Origin: Acidovorax sp. DW039
GTDB lineage: Bacteria > Pseudomonadota > Gammaproteobacteria > Burkholderiales > Burkholderiaceae_C
NCBI RefSeq assembly: GCF_037101375.1
Contig: NZ_AP029019.1
Coordinates: 62,001 to 126,000, forward strand
Direction: 5' to 3'
Length of the DNA: 64,000 nucleotides
The notes beneath the pieces are model-generated. The model did no database searches. It saw only the letters and a list, made by a program, of their open reading frames with translations, and was not told the DNA's origin. The translations under genes and the position numbers were made by a program. Below, one piece after another: positions 9,326 to 18,243 of the stretch; the stretch's first letter is position 1, and every line of letters starts with the position of its first letter.

Positions 9326-9700
9326 ATGCCCCACACCGTACCTGCCTGCCCCCAATGCGGCCTGGAAAACACCTACCCCGATGGCACCAACTACGTCTGC
9401 CCCGACTGCGCCTTTGAATGGCCGCAAGTGGCCGAGACGGCAGACACTGACGCAGATGCAGATGCAGGCGACGGCATCGTGCGCGACGCTGTACGTGATG
9501 CGAATGGCAACCCGCTGGCCGATGGCGACGCAGTGATCCTGGTGAAAGACCTCAAGGTCAAAGGCTCGTCCTCCACCCTCAAGAAGGGTACCAAGATCAA
9601 GGGCATCCGCCTGGTCGATGGCGCCGACGGCCACAACGTGGACTGCAAGACCGACCTGGGCAGCATGCTGCTGAAGTCGGAGTTTTTGAAGAAGGCGTGA
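9326..9700 (+). CDS. yjdM: Zinc-ribbon protein YjdM (PhnA family)
   Basis: A 124-residue protein with an N-terminal zinc ribbon of two CxxC pairs (CPQC, CPDC). The C-terminal PhnA beta-domain contains DAVILVKDLKVKGSS and GTKIKGIRLVDG, ending in SEFLKK. This matches the YjdM/PhnA family, which despite its name is not the phosphonoacetate hydrolase; its role is unclear. An acidic linker (ADTDADADAGDG) joins the domains. It follows dinG on the same strand and may be co-transcribed. Confidence 0.9.
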   Translation: MPHTVPACPQCGLENTYPDGTNYVCPDCAFEWPQVAETADTDADADAGDGIVRDAVRDANGNPLADGDAVILVKDLKVKGSSSTLKKGTKIKGIRLVDGADGHNVDCKTDLGSMLLKSEFLKKA

Positions 9701-9899
9701 GCGCTCGGCCGTAGCAGGGTGGCGCTGCAGAGCTCTGCCTCCATCATCACGAACCTGTTCCAAGCCCTGGGGCATGGCCGCGGTACCTGCCCCCATGTCA
9801 GACATCACCCCACAGGCAGGCGCGCCGCCTGCCGACGCTGCAGGTGTTTTGCGCTGCCTACATTTGCATCCATTGGTATCAAACACGGAGACCCATGCG

Positions 9900-10403
9900 A
9901 TGCACCACGATTCCGCCGCTTACAACAACCTGTGGACGCTCATCAAGGACATCCGCTTCGGGATGCTGACGCACCGCACAGCCACGGGCATGCTGCACGC
10001 CCACCCGCTGACCACGCAGAACAAGCATCTGGATGACAACGCCGAGCTGTACTTCTTCATCTCGCGCTCGGGTGAGCTGTACGAGCGACTGCTGACGGAT
10101 GGCGAGGTGAACGTGGCTTACGCAGACCCGGGCAAGGACAGCTATGTGTCACTGTCAGGCCAGGCTCGCTTTGTGGAAGACCAGGCCCTGAAGGACGCCC
10201 TGTGGTCACCCATGGCGCAGGCGTGGTTTCCAGGCGGGTCTACCGACACCGATCTGGCACTGCTGAGCGTGCGCATTCGCCATGCCGAGTACTGGGATGT
10301 GAAGGAAAGCAAGATGATGCAGCTCTTCAAGATGGCCAAGGCCGCTGTGACGGGCCAGCAGCCGCGGGGCATGGGCGAGCACCGCGAGATGACGGTGCCT
10401 TGA
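9900..10403 (+). CDS. Pyridoxamine 5'-phosphate oxidase family protein (general stress protein 26-like)
   Basis: A 167-residue protein with a split-barrel flavin-binding fold. The sequence runs NNLWTLIKDIRFGMLTHRT, then LHAHPLTTQN, FFISRSGE and VNVAYADPGKDSYVS. These elements match the general-stress-protein-26/PNPOx-like group, which binds FMN, FAD or F420-like cofactors. I chose ATG 9900 because GGAG lies nine bases upstream and homologues start near here. The frame is open further upstream to 9774, but that extension is low-complexity and lacks a good start signal. Confidence 0.85.
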   Translation: MHHDSAAYNNLWTLIKDIRFGMLTHRTATGMLHAHPLTTQNKHLDDNAELYFFISRSGELYERLLTDGEVNVAYADPGKDSYVSLSGQARFVEDQALKDALWSPMAQAWFPGGSTDTDLALLSVRIRHAEYWDVKESKMMQLFKMAKAAVTGQQPRGMGEHREMTVP

Positions 10404-10487
10404 GTTTTGCGGTCGGTGCAGCCAGGCCTGCCAGCGTGGCCCTGGGCTGCGACAATTCGACGGCTCCCTTGGCCCTCGCCACCCCGC

Positions 10488-11171
10488 ATGCCCTCATCGC
10501 CCCCCATCGCCGTCATCGACTTTGAAACCACCGGCATGTCGCCCAGCCAGGGCGCGCGTGCCACCGAGGTGGCCATCGTGCTGCTGGAGGGTGGGCAGGT
10601 GGTGGACCGGTTTCAGAGCCTGATGAAAACCGGGGCGTGGATTCCTGCCTTCATCACCGAGCTGACGGGCATTACCAACGCCATGGTGCAGGCAGCGCCC
10701 GATGCCGCAACGGTGATGCGCGAAGCTGCCCGGTTTGTGGGCAGCGCCCCCATGGTGGCGCACAACGCGGGCTTTGACAGCAAGTTCTGGCAGGCCGAGC
10801 TGGCGCTGGCCGATGTGCCCGCGCCCCATGCCTTTGCCTGCACGGTGCTGCTGTCACGCCGCATCTACCCGGAGGCCCCAACCCACAAGCTGGGACCGCT
10901 GGTAGACCACCTGGGCCTGCCGCGCGCAGGCCGCGCCCACCGGGCCCTGGCCGATGCAGAAATGGCCGCCGCCTTGCTGGCGCGCATGCAGCAAGACCTG
11001 GCCCGGCAGTGGCATGTGGCGCAGCCGGGCTTTGCGTTGCTGCAGGCCATACAGCGCACCACGCGCAAGGCACTGCCACAGTTGCTGGCCCGCCATGCGC
11101 AGGCAGCTCCATCGGTCTCCCGGCAAGGCCACGGCAGTTGTCCACAGCAACTGAGTCTGCTATTGGATTGA
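10488..11171 (+). CDS. DnaQ-like 3'-5' exonuclease (DEDDh)
   Basis: A 227-residue exonuclease-domain protein. The catalytic acidic motifs are Exo I DFETTG (residues 10-15), Exo II HNAGFDSKFW and Exo III with HRALADA, giving a DEDDh active site. It resembles the DNA polymerase III epsilon-like proofreading domain, but it lacks the usual epsilon C-terminus, so it is more likely a stand-alone nuclease in repair or RNA turnover. ATG 10488 is preferred over the upstream open extension because homologues start directly before the first beta strand. Its stop codon lies inside copy 3 of the dispersed palindrome. Confidence 0.85.
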   Translation: MPSSPPIAVIDFETTGMSPSQGARATEVAIVLLEGGQVVDRFQSLMKTGAWIPAFITELTGITNAMVQAAPDAATVMREAARFVGSAPMVAHNAGFDSKFWQAELALADVPAPHAFACTVLLSRRIYPEAPTHKLGPLVDHLGLPRAGRAHRALADAEMAAALLARMQQDLARQWHVAQPGFALLQAIQRTTRKALPQLLARHAQAAPSVSRQGHGSCPQQLSLLLD

Positions 11172-11214
11172 TAGCTGCTTGCGCTTGTTGAATAAGCGCT
11201 GCAGGCGGTTTTGA
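11167..11214 (+). repeat. Dispersed intergenic palindrome, copy 3
   Basis: ATAGCTGCTTGCGCTTG, a short loop, then AATAAGCGCTGCAGGC. It overlaps the stop codon of the exonuclease gene. Confidence 0.65.
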
Positions 11215-11317
11215 CTGTGATTTCTGCAGGCCCTGTCGGCTGCGCGCGACGGGTGCAAATGGTTACCACGGCCAGCGGGCGTCGTGGCTACGATGCCGCC
11301 CGGAGGATCACCCGCAC

Positions 11318-14300
11318 ATGACACACACCGCACCGGCAACCCCCTGCCTGGCCCGCCTGCCGCTGAGCGCGGACAGACAGGAGTGCGTGTTGCTGATCGT
11401 GCATGCCAACCATGCAGTGATGCCCGAGCCCCCGCTGCAGCATGTGGTGGAGTTTGAGGACGATCGCCACGGCGGATTCATCAGCGCAGCGCAGGCCACC
11501 GATGGCCGCTGGGGCTACATCAACGGCGAGGGGCAATGGCTCATCGCCCCCACACTGGACAACGCACGCGGCTTTACCGAAGACGGCCTGGCCCGCTTCT
11601 GCCGCGAAGGGCGCTGGGGCTATGTGAACCTGCTGGCCCAAGAGGTGGTGCCACCGCAGTTTGAAGATGCACGCCCCATGCGCAATGGCCTGGCCGGTGT
11701 GCGCACCGCGGCCCACACCTGGCGCATTGTGGACAGGCTGGGGCAATTCACCGGCGATGCGCACTTTGCCAGGCTGGACACCTTTGGACCGGTGGGGCTG
11801 GCATTGGCAAAGCAAGCACAGCCGCAGGGCACCAGCCGCCACAGCCTGCTGGGGTATGTGGACCACCGCGGCCACTGGATGATTGCGCCGCGCTTTGCGC
11901 AGGCCCACCCGTTTGACGAGCAGGCCGTGACGGCCGCGTCGGAAGACGGCGAACGCTGGGGCCTGATCAACCCAGAAGGCGAATGGGTGCTGACGCCCCG
12001 GTATGCGCGCATTGATCCGTTCAACAGCGAAGGACTGGCCTTTTTTGCCGGTGATGACGGCGAGCGCGGTTACCTCAACACCCGCGGCAAGGTGGCCGTG
12101 CAGGGCGGGCAGCACCTGTCGCACCACATGGTGTGCGGGGTGGTGGCCGACAGCTACAACGGATCCCGGTTTCTGGACAGCCACAGCAGGCATGTGCCGG
12201 CCCCTGCGCTGGCCTACGCCACCGACTTTCGCGCCGAAATGGAATGCGCCGTGGCCCGGCTGGCGGAGGAAAGCCCCGCACTGCAGCCTGCCGCTGCGCC
12301 ATCCACCCATGCGTGGGGCTTGCTGCACACCCAGGGCCGTTTTGTGCCTGCGCCCCAAGGCCTGCTGGAGCCGCTGACCGACCACGAGGGGTGGATTCCG
12401 AACACCCAGCCCGACACGGCCCTGGTGCCCTTCATCACCACCGATGGCCAGCTGGCCTGGATGGACCGTGAAGGCCAGGTGGTGTGGCGCGCGCTGTACG
12501 GCAACGGACACGTCACGCTGTACGGCAGCCAGGGCCAGACGCTGTGGCACAGCCCTCCCCACCTGCACTGCGAGGCCCCCACGCCCTTCTTTGATGTGCG
12601 GCCTGAGCAGCATCTGGAGGGCATGGCATCGCCAGACCACATTCCCGAACTGGCCCGCGCTGTAGTGGCCGAAGCAGAAAGCCGCCTACACCAGCTGGCC
12701 CAGGGGCTGGCACCGCAAGAAGGCCAGGTGATTGAAGACACCGATGCGGACCCTTGCTGTGATGTGGAAGAGGGCGACCAGGAGGCGCTGGACCGGTGCC
12801 GCGCCACCGCGCTGCGGCGGGTGATGCGCGCCTACATTGGCGAGGCGCACAACGGTGTCTACGAGTTTCTGGGCTCGCAGCACCAGCGCAGCGCCGACGA
12901 AAATCGGCAGACCTTGCTGCAGCATCTGGAGGCCGAGTGGGGCCCCGCAGACCCCGACCCCGAACACGCAGCCCCGCCACACTGCCACGGCTTGCCCATG
13001 GCGGCGTGGTGGCTGCCACTGCGCCAGCCTCTGCCCCCACAGGCCACCACCAATCCGCAGGTGCATTTGCCCGAAGCCAATGGCCTGTGGCTCAGCCTGT
13101 ACCCGCACGCAGATACCGGGGATGGCGATGCCTGGTGGGAGCTGTGGCTGATGGCCGCGCCCAGCGTGGACGCATTGCGCGCCGCACAGCTTGCGGCCCG
13201 GATCACTGCAGAGGGAGCAGACAGGGGAGAGTCTGTAGCCACAGAAGGCGCCGCACACCACAGCCATCGCTTCAGCCCCACCCATGACAGCGAAGCCGCT
13301 GAGCCCCCCGAGCCCCAAACGCGCGAAGAATGGCTGCACGCCGTGCAGCAGCAACCCGATGCCCTGGCGGGCGTCCCTGTGGAGTGGCGGGACGAGGCCA
13401 TGGTGGACACGGCCCTGCAGCAGGACCCGGCCATGCTCACCGATGTGCCCCCGGCCCTGCAAACACCCCAGAGGCTCGAAGCCCTGGTGCGCAGCAGCGT
13501 GCAGCGCGCGGTGCAGATTCCACCCGTCTGCATGACCCGTGATGCCCTGCTGCTGGCCCGCGAACTGTATGCGGGCGACCCCGTATGGGATGCGGTGGAC
13601 GAGCGCTGCAGCCAGGTGCCCCTGCCCACGGACGCATGGGATGCCGACAGCCTGGATGCCGTGTGGGGCTGCCTGCTGAGCCCCGCGCAGGCAGAACGCG
13701 CCGTGCGTGCTGGTGCGCCCCTGAACCGGGTGCCGCACTGGCTGCGCACCCCGGCGGTGGAAGACGCAGCGCTGCAGGCAGACATCTACAACCTGTGCGA
13801 TATCCCGCCCCAACGCGTGACCCCGGCGCTGGCAGAGCGTGCCGTGCGGCATGACTATGGTCGGCTGATCCGCTACGTGCCCCCGCCGTTGCTGACCCCG
13901 GACTTGTGCCTCGCATCAGCCCGCGCCAACGGGCTGTCGCTGCAGGACATTCCGCTGGCCTTGCGTACCGTGCCGGTGTGCGTGGCCGCGCTGGAAGACC
14001 GGCCGGACATGTTCCACCTGGTGCCGCAGGACGTGGCCGTGCAGGTGGCCACACAGCTCATCGACAAAGACCTGGCCCGCGCCCGCAGGCAAGGCCCATC
14101 AGGCCAGCCACGCCATGGCAGCGCATGGCATGTGCAGCGCGCCTGGGCCCACCTGTGGGAAGGCCAGCCCGCACAGGCGCTGGAGGATGCGCGCTGCGGC
14201 CTGCCCCACACACGCTGGCCTGAGCACGCCCACTACGTGCTGGCCAGTGCCTACCGCGCACTGGGGCTGACGCAGCAGGCCGCGCTGGAAGCCTCTACGG

Positions 14301-15304
14301 TGCTGTCGCTGCAGTCGCCCTACACGCCGCCCTGGACACCTGACGAAGACACCCGCTGGCTGACCGCGCTGGTGCACGCGCAGTTTGCGGACGTGCCCGA
14401 TGAGCAACTGATTACGCAACTGCAAAGCCACCCCCGCACCCTGGCCCATATTCCGCGTGCACGCATCACCCACGCCATGGTGGACGCCGCACTGCGCGCA
14501 GACGAAGCGGCGGTGGCCTTTGTGCCCAAGCGGCTGATGACGCCCGAACGCTATGCGGCAGCCCTGCGCCAGGGCGAGAAGGCGCTGGAGGAGATACCGC
14601 ACGCCATGCTCAGCGAGGAAGCCTGCATGGACTGGGTGCACGAAGCGGGCTGGCGGCTGGCGCAGGTGCCCCCCGCATGGCGCACCCTGGCGGTATGCGT
14701 GCAGGCGGTGCGAGACAGTGCGCAGGCCCTGCAGCATGTGCCAGAAGACTTGCGGGCCCAGGTGGCGCGGTCAGCACGGACAGCGCTGCAAGCCCAGGCA
14801 GAGAAGTCGCAGCGGGGCAGGGCCGGGGCCTCGTCGTGGTGGCAGGACAAGGTGCTGCACCACGCATTTGCGGGGCACGCGGGCCCATCGGCATCGCTCG
14901 CTGCATCCACCTTGCAGCGGCTGCAAAGCCGCGCATGGTTTACCGCCTGGGCCGTGCACACTGCGCTCGGTGCCCGGCTGCCCGGGCCGCCCACCCTGCC
15001 GGGCCTGGCAGGCTGGCTGCAGCAGCGCCCCATGGCAGCACTGGCACTGCACGCGCTGATGAGCCTGCTGGCGCTGGCAGCGCACTCTGTCGTCTCCGTG
15101 GCCGCGTGGCGCGCAGAAGGCGCATGGGCAGGCCTCATCACCTTTGCACTGATGGGCTTTGCCGATGCCTATTGGGCTTTGCGGTTTGCGTGGGCTCAGC
15201 CAGCGCAGGTCGGGCTGGCACTGGCAGCGGCTTGGGTGGCCGTATACCTGTTTGTGTGGAACCGCGTCTACCAACGGGCCGTGCGTGCCCGGTACGCGCC
15301 ATAA
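11318..15304 (+). CDS. Giant WG-repeat protein with helical repeats and C-terminal membrane segments
   Basis: A 1328-residue protein. Residues about 45-330 carry several WG repeats (GRWGYINGEGQWLI, GRWGYVNLLAQEVVPPQF, ERWGLINPEGEWVL). The middle (about 350-650) has no family I recognise and includes an acidic EDTDADPCCDVEEGDQ segment. Residues about 665-1170 hold loosely repeated units built on a DVPPALQTPQ or IPLALRTVP pattern (predicted short helices), similar in style to DUF4116-type repeats. The last 100 residues have two or three hydrophobic segments (LALHALMSLLALAAHSVV, WAGLITFALMGFADAYWAL). There is no signal peptide. GGAGG lies upstream of the ATG. Function unknown. Confidence 0.85.
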   Translation: MTHTAPATPCLARLPLSADRQECVLLIVHANHAVMPEPPLQHVVEFEDDRHGGFISAAQATDGRWGYINGEGQWLIAPTLDNARGFTEDGLARFCREGRWGYVNLLAQEVVPPQFEDARPMRNGLAGVRTAAHTWRIVDRLGQFTGDAHFARLDTFGPVGLALAKQAQPQGTSRHSLLGYVDHRGHWMIAPRFAQAHPFDEQAVTAASEDGERWGLINPEGEWVLTPRYARIDPFNSEGLAFFAGDDGERGYLNTRGKVAVQGGQHLSHHMVCGVVADSYNGSRFLDSHSRHVPAPALAYATDFRAEMECAVARLAEESPALQPAAAPSTHAWGLLHTQGRFVPAPQGLLEPLTDHEGWIPNTQPDTALVPFITTDGQLAWMDREGQVVWRALYGNGHVTLYGSQGQTLWHSPPHLHCEAPTPFFDVRPEQHLEGMASPDHIPELARAVVAEAESRLHQLAQGLAPQEGQVIEDTDADPCCDVEEGDQEALDRCRATALRRVMRAYIGEAHNGVYEFLGSQHQRSADENRQTLLQHLEAEWGPADPDPEHAAPPHCHGLPMAAWWLPLRQPLPPQATTNPQVHLPEANGLWLSLYPHADTGDGDAWWELWLMAAPSVDALRAAQLAARITAEGADRGESVATEGAAHHSHRFSPTHDSEAAEPPEPQTREEWLHAVQQQPDALAGVPVEWRDEAMVDTALQQDPAMLTDVPPALQTPQRLEALVRSSVQRAVQIPPVCMTRDALLLARELYAGDPVWDAVDERCSQVPLPTDAWDADSLDAVWGCLLSPAQAERAVRAGAPLNRVPHWLRTPAVEDAALQADIYNLCDIPPQRVTPALAERAVRHDYGRLIRYVPPPLLTPDLCLASARANGLSLQDIPLALRTVPVCVAALEDRPDMFHLVPQDVAVQVATQLIDKDLARARRQGPSGQPRHGSAWHVQRAWAHLWEGQPAQALEDARCGLPHTRWPEHAHYVLASAYRALGLTQQAALEASTVLSLQSPYTPPWTPDEDTRWLTALVHAQFADVPDEQLITQLQSHPRTLAHIPRARITHAMVDAALRADEAAVAFVPKRLMTPERYAAALRQGEKALEEIPHAMLSEEACMDWVHEAGWRLAQVPPAWRTLAVCVQAVRDSAQALQHVPEDLRAQVARSARTALQAQAEKSQRGRAGASSWWQDKVLHHAFAGHAGPSASLAASTLQRLQSRAWFTAWAVHTALGARLPGPPTLPGLAGWLQQRPMAALALHALMSLLALAAHSVVSVAAWRAEGAWAGLITFALMGFADAYWALRFAWAQPAQVGLALAAAWVAVYLFVWNRVYQRAVRARYAP

Positions 15305-15321
15305 CGCACAACAGCCAACCT

Positions 15322-15396
15322 ACTATCAAATCAATAGCTGGCTGCGCTTTATGGACGGGTGCTGCAGGCCGCAAGCGCTTCAAAATCCGAGCTTTC
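15322..15396 (+). repeat. Dispersed intergenic palindrome, copy 4 (degenerate)
   Basis: AATAGCTGGCTGCGCTTT, a longer loop, then GCTGCAGGCCGCAAGCGCTT. It sits just after the stop of the WG-repeat gene. Confidence 0.5.
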
Positions 15397-15432
15397 ATGC
15401 AAGGCCGTTGTGCGCTGCTGCGAGGGCTGTGC

Positions 15433-15438
15433 TAGCAT
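15433..15438 (+). promoter_or_regulatory. Possible extended -10 element for the leu leader
   Basis: TGC-TAGCAT resembles an extended -10 box. It lies ten bases before the ATG of the leader peptide, which would place transcription initiation about at the start codon (a leaderless leader). A -35 match is poor (TTGTGC, 19-bp spacer), so this is tentative. Confidence 0.35.
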
Positions 15439-15447
15439 TTCAGTCCT

Positions 15448-15552
15448 ATGCAACGCAGCCTGCGCCTATCCCCACTATCGCTAAGCCTACTAGTGCTTGG
15501 CCGGGGTCTGCTCGCGTTCGCATACCCGGCTGCCGATCTGCGCAGCCGCTGA
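15448..15552 (+). CDS. leuL: Leucine-rich leader peptide of leuA (34 aa)
   Basis: A short frame from ATG 15448 to TGA 15550-15552. Ten of its 34 codons are Leu, clustered in the first two thirds. Five of them are CTA and one is CTT, codons that look rare in this GC-rich genome; codons 12-17 read L-S-L-L-V-L. This is the hallmark of a ribosome-mediated attenuator leader, in which leucine shortage stalls ribosomes. It lies about 180 bp before leuA and is followed by alternative inverted repeats and a T-run. No Shine-Dalgarno sequence is visible. I recognised it by reading the sequence; such short frames are normally unannotated. Confidence 0.7.
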   Translation: MQRSLRLSPLSLSLLVLGRGLLAFAYPAADLRSR

Positions 15553-15565
15553 ACCCACCCGACAT

Positions 15566-15671
15566 CCCCCTGACCCCGGCCCCCACACCAGCCCTTGTGC
15601 CAGCGCGCAAGGGGCTGCAGGGGACGTCATCCGTTTTTGTCCTGATGACCTGTGCCGGGGACTGCTGCCCC
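15566..15671 (+). promoter_or_regulatory. leuA attenuator-like region with competing inverted repeats
   Basis: CCCCTG-A-CCCC (15567-15577) can pair with GGGG-CTG-CAGGGG (15611-15623). GTCATC (15626-15631) can pair with GATGAC (15644-15649), bracketing the T5 run at 15634-15638. A GGGG/CCCC hairpin lies at 15657-15671. These overlapping possibilities fit an antiterminator/terminator switch downstream of the leucine leader, but the exact terminator stem is not clear by eye. Confidence 0.5.
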
Positions 15672-15735
15672 ATACCGCGCCAACACCAGCCCATGCGCGC
15701 CTGAGCAGCCCGGCACCACCGATGTGGAGCCTTTC

Positions 15736-17487
15736 ATGATTGCCAAGCCCGCCACCAAGTACCACCCCATGGCCGCCGTTGCCTTGCCCGACCGCCAGTG
15801 GCCCAGCCGCACCATCACCCGCGCCCCGCGCTGGCTCTCCACCGATCTGCGCGACGGCAACCAGGCGCTGTTCGAGCCCATGAACGGCGAGCGCAAGATG
15901 AAGCTGTTCATGGAGCTGGTGCGCATCGGCTTCAAGGAGATCGAGGTCGGCTTTCCTGCCGCATCGCAGACCGACTTTGACTTTGTGCGCCGCCTCATCG
16001 ACGAGAACCTCATCCCCGATGACGTGACCATCATGGTCATGACCCAGTCGCGGGAGGACCTGATCGCCCGCACCGTAGAGGCCGTGCAGGGCGCCCCCCG
16101 CGCCATCGTGCACCTGTACAACGCCACCGCCCCGGCCTGGCGGCGCATTGTGTTTGGCATGAACGTGTCGCAGATCCTGCAGTTCATCAGCCACCACGTG
16201 GGCTACCTCAAGCAGCTCACAGACCAGCAGCCGCAAACGCAGTGGACGCTGCAGTACTCGCCCGAAACCTTCAGCGCCACCGAGCTGCATGTCTCGCTCA
16301 AGGCCTGCCAGACGGCCATTGCCGCCTGGGGTGCAGGCACAGGCCGCCCCATCATCATCAACCTGCCCACCACGGTGGAGAACGCCACGCCCAACGTGTT
16401 TGCCGACCAGATCGAGTGGATGGACCGCAACCTGAGCCCGCGCGAGCACATCGTGCTGTCGGTCCACACCCACAACGACCGGGGCACCGGCGTAGCCGCC
16501 GCCGAGCTGGCCGTGATGGCCGGTGCGCAGCGCGTGGAGGGCTGCCTGTTTGGCAACGGCGAGCGTTGCGGCAACATGGACATCGTGACCATGGCGCTGA
16601 ACATGTACACGCAGGGCGTGCACCCGCAACTCGATTTCTCCGACATCACCGCGGTGGCCCGTGTGGCCGAGGAATGCACCGGCATCCCCCTGCACCCCCG
16701 CCACCCCTACGCAGGCGATCTGGTGTTCACCGCGTTTTCAGGCTCGCACCAGGATGCGATCAAGAAGGGCTTTGCCGCACAAAGCGCAGACGCAGCCTGG
16801 GAAGTGCCTTACCTGCCCATCGACCCTGCCGACCTGGGCCGCACCTACGACAGCGTGATCCGCGTCAACAGCCAGTCCGGCAAGGGCGGCATCGCCTTTT
16901 TGCTGGAGCGCGAGCACGGCGTGGTGATGCCCCGGCGCATGCAGGTGGAGTTCAGCGCCGTGGTGCAGCGCCACACAGACGCGAGCGAATCCGAAGTGGA
17001 CGGCGGTGCCTTGTGGGCGCTGTTCCAGCAGACCTACCTGCCCGCTCATCCTTCGGCAACTGGCACCCCCGCACCACTGGTGGTGTGCCACGGCCACCGG
17101 CTGGACGAAGACGGCCAGGGCATTGAGCTGGACGTGACCATGGGCGGCACACGGCAAACCCTGCGCGGACAAGGCAACGGCCCCATTGCCGCGGCAGTGG
17201 ATGCGCTGGGCCTGCCCTTGCGTGTGGACCACTACGAGGAACGCGCCACCGGCACAGGTGCCCATGCGCAGGCCCTGGCCATTGTGGAAGCGGCGATGGA
17301 AGGCGCAAGCGGTGCCACCTTCGGCGCAGGCATGAGCCACAACATCGTGACCGCCTCGGTCCAGGCCATCGTGAGCGTAGCCAACCGCCTGGCACAGCGC
17401 GCAGGCCTGGCAGGGCAGGGCGTGGATACCCACCGTGCTGAAACAGGCGCTGCAACCGACGCTGCCAGGGTGGCATCCAACGCGTGA
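15736..17487 (+). CDS. leuA: 2-isopropylmalate synthase
   Basis: A 583-residue enzyme condensing 2-oxoisovalerate with acetyl-CoA, the committed step of leucine synthesis. The TIM-barrel has [15 protein letters not shown] near residue 35 and the metal-binding HTHNDRGTG motif. The C-terminal regulatory domain (leucine feedback) is present, with the late [13 protein letters not shown] segment. It belongs to the longer actinobacterial/betaproteobacterial LeuA type. The ATG at 15736 starts [12 protein letters not shown], matching the usual N-terminus; upstream frame residues look non-coding. Expression is probably controlled by the leader peptide and attenuator upstream. Confidence 0.95.
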   Translation: MIAKPATKYHPMAAVALPDRQWPSRTITRAPRWLSTDLRDGNQALFEPMNGERKMKLFMELVRIGFKEIEVGFPAASQTDFDFVRRLIDENLIPDDVTIMVMTQSREDLIARTVEAVQGAPRAIVHLYNATAPAWRRIVFGMNVSQILQFISHHVGYLKQLTDQQPQTQWTLQYSPETFSATELHVSLKACQTAIAAWGAGTGRPIIINLPTTVENATPNVFADQIEWMDRNLSPREHIVLSVHTHNDRGTGVAAAELAVMAGAQRVEGCLFGNGERCGNMDIVTMALNMYTQGVHPQLDFSDITAVARVAEECTGIPLHPRHPYAGDLVFTAFSGSHQDAIKKGFAAQSADAAWEVPYLPIDPADLGRTYDSVIRVNSQSGKGGIAFLLEREHGVVMPRRMQVEFSAVVQRHTDASESEVDGGALWALFQQTYLPAHPSATGTPAPLVVCHGHRLDEDGQGIELDVTMGGTRQTLRGQGNGPIAAAVDALGLPLRVDHYEERATGTGAHAQALAIVEAAMEGASGATFGAGMSHNIVTASVQAIVSVANRLAQRAGLAGQGVDTHRAETGAATDAARVASNA

Positions 17488-17508
17488 TGTGTGGGTGGTA
17501 TCCATCCA

Positions 17509-17564
17509 CTACAAAAACAATAGCTGCTTGCGCTTACCCTATAAGCGCTAGCGGCTATTTCCAT
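17509..17564 (+). repeat. Dispersed intergenic palindrome, copy 5 (best preserved)
   Basis: AATAGCTGCTTGCGCTTA, loop CCC, then TATAAGCGCTAGCGGCTATT. This near-perfect stem lies directly after leuA, where it could act in transcript-end formation. Confidence 0.75.
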
Positions 17565-17666
17565 CCATAAATTGCTTCACCTGTCCAGCCCATACCCCCA
17601 CGGTGGCCACAACGGATTGAACCCCATTCAGCGTGCAGCAGCCTGCATCCGTTAACCTTGCGCGCC

Positions 17667-18179
17667 ATGCGAGCACTTCAAGGTTTCATGGTGGTGGCAG
17701 CGGCAGCGCTGCTGGTCGGTTGCGGCACGCCGCGCGTGGTGCAGGGCCCCGGCATGGGGGATGGCAGCCAGCCCCCCACCCCGCGCACGGTGCGCTCCAC
17801 CCTCACGGACGAGCAAGCCCACAGCATTGCCATCCACGCCCTCGGCCTGGTGGGCACACCCTACCGCTATGGTGGCAACACCCCCGATTCGGGCTTTGAC
17901 TGCAGCGGGCTGATTGGCTACGTGTACCGCCACGAAGTGGGCACACCCCCCCCACGCACCGTGGCCCAGCTCAGCAACTGGGGCCAGCGCATTGACGACA
18001 GCGAACTGCGCACCGGCGACCTGGTGGTGTTTGGCCGCGGGCGAGCCCCATCACACGCAGGCATCTACGTGGGCGAAGGCCGCTTTGTGCATGCGCCCTC
18101 CACTGGCGGCGAAGTGCGCATGGACCATATCGAGTCGAAATACTGGTCACGCCAGAACCCATCGTTTCGCAGGCCCTGA
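17667..18179 (+). CDS. NlpC/P60 family lipoprotein (cell-wall hydrolase)
   Basis: A 170-residue lipoprotein. The signal peptide ends in the lipobox LVGC, so Cys21 or thereabouts would be lipidated. The NlpC/P60 domain has the catalytic cysteine in FDCSGLIGYVY, the first histidine in PSHAGIYVG and the third polar/His position in RFVHAPSTGGEV. Such enzymes (Spr/MepS-like) cleave peptidoglycan stem or cross-link peptides. ATG 17667 is preferred to TTG 17658 because it gives a normal lipoprotein signal. It is likely anchored in the outer membrane: the residue after the Cys is Gly, not Asp. Confidence 0.9.
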   Translation: MRALQGFMVVAAAALLVGCGTPRVVQGPGMGDGSQPPTPRTVRSTLTDEQAHSIAIHALGLVGTPYRYGGNTPDSGFDCSGLIGYVYRHEVGTPPPRTVAQLSNWGQRIDDSELRTGDLVVFGRGRAPSHAGIYVGEGRFVHAPSTGGEVRMDHIESKYWSRQNPSFRRP

Positions 18180-18243
18180 GCCTGGGGACGTGAAGCAGGG
18201 GGGCTGATGGGCACACCCAGGCTGCGGTGACAATATCGCCACC

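Noticed and set aside
18180..18243. Aromatic leader peptide before aroG
   Set aside because: The gap is only about 64 bp and holds no Trp/Phe/Tyr-rich short frame or hairpin.
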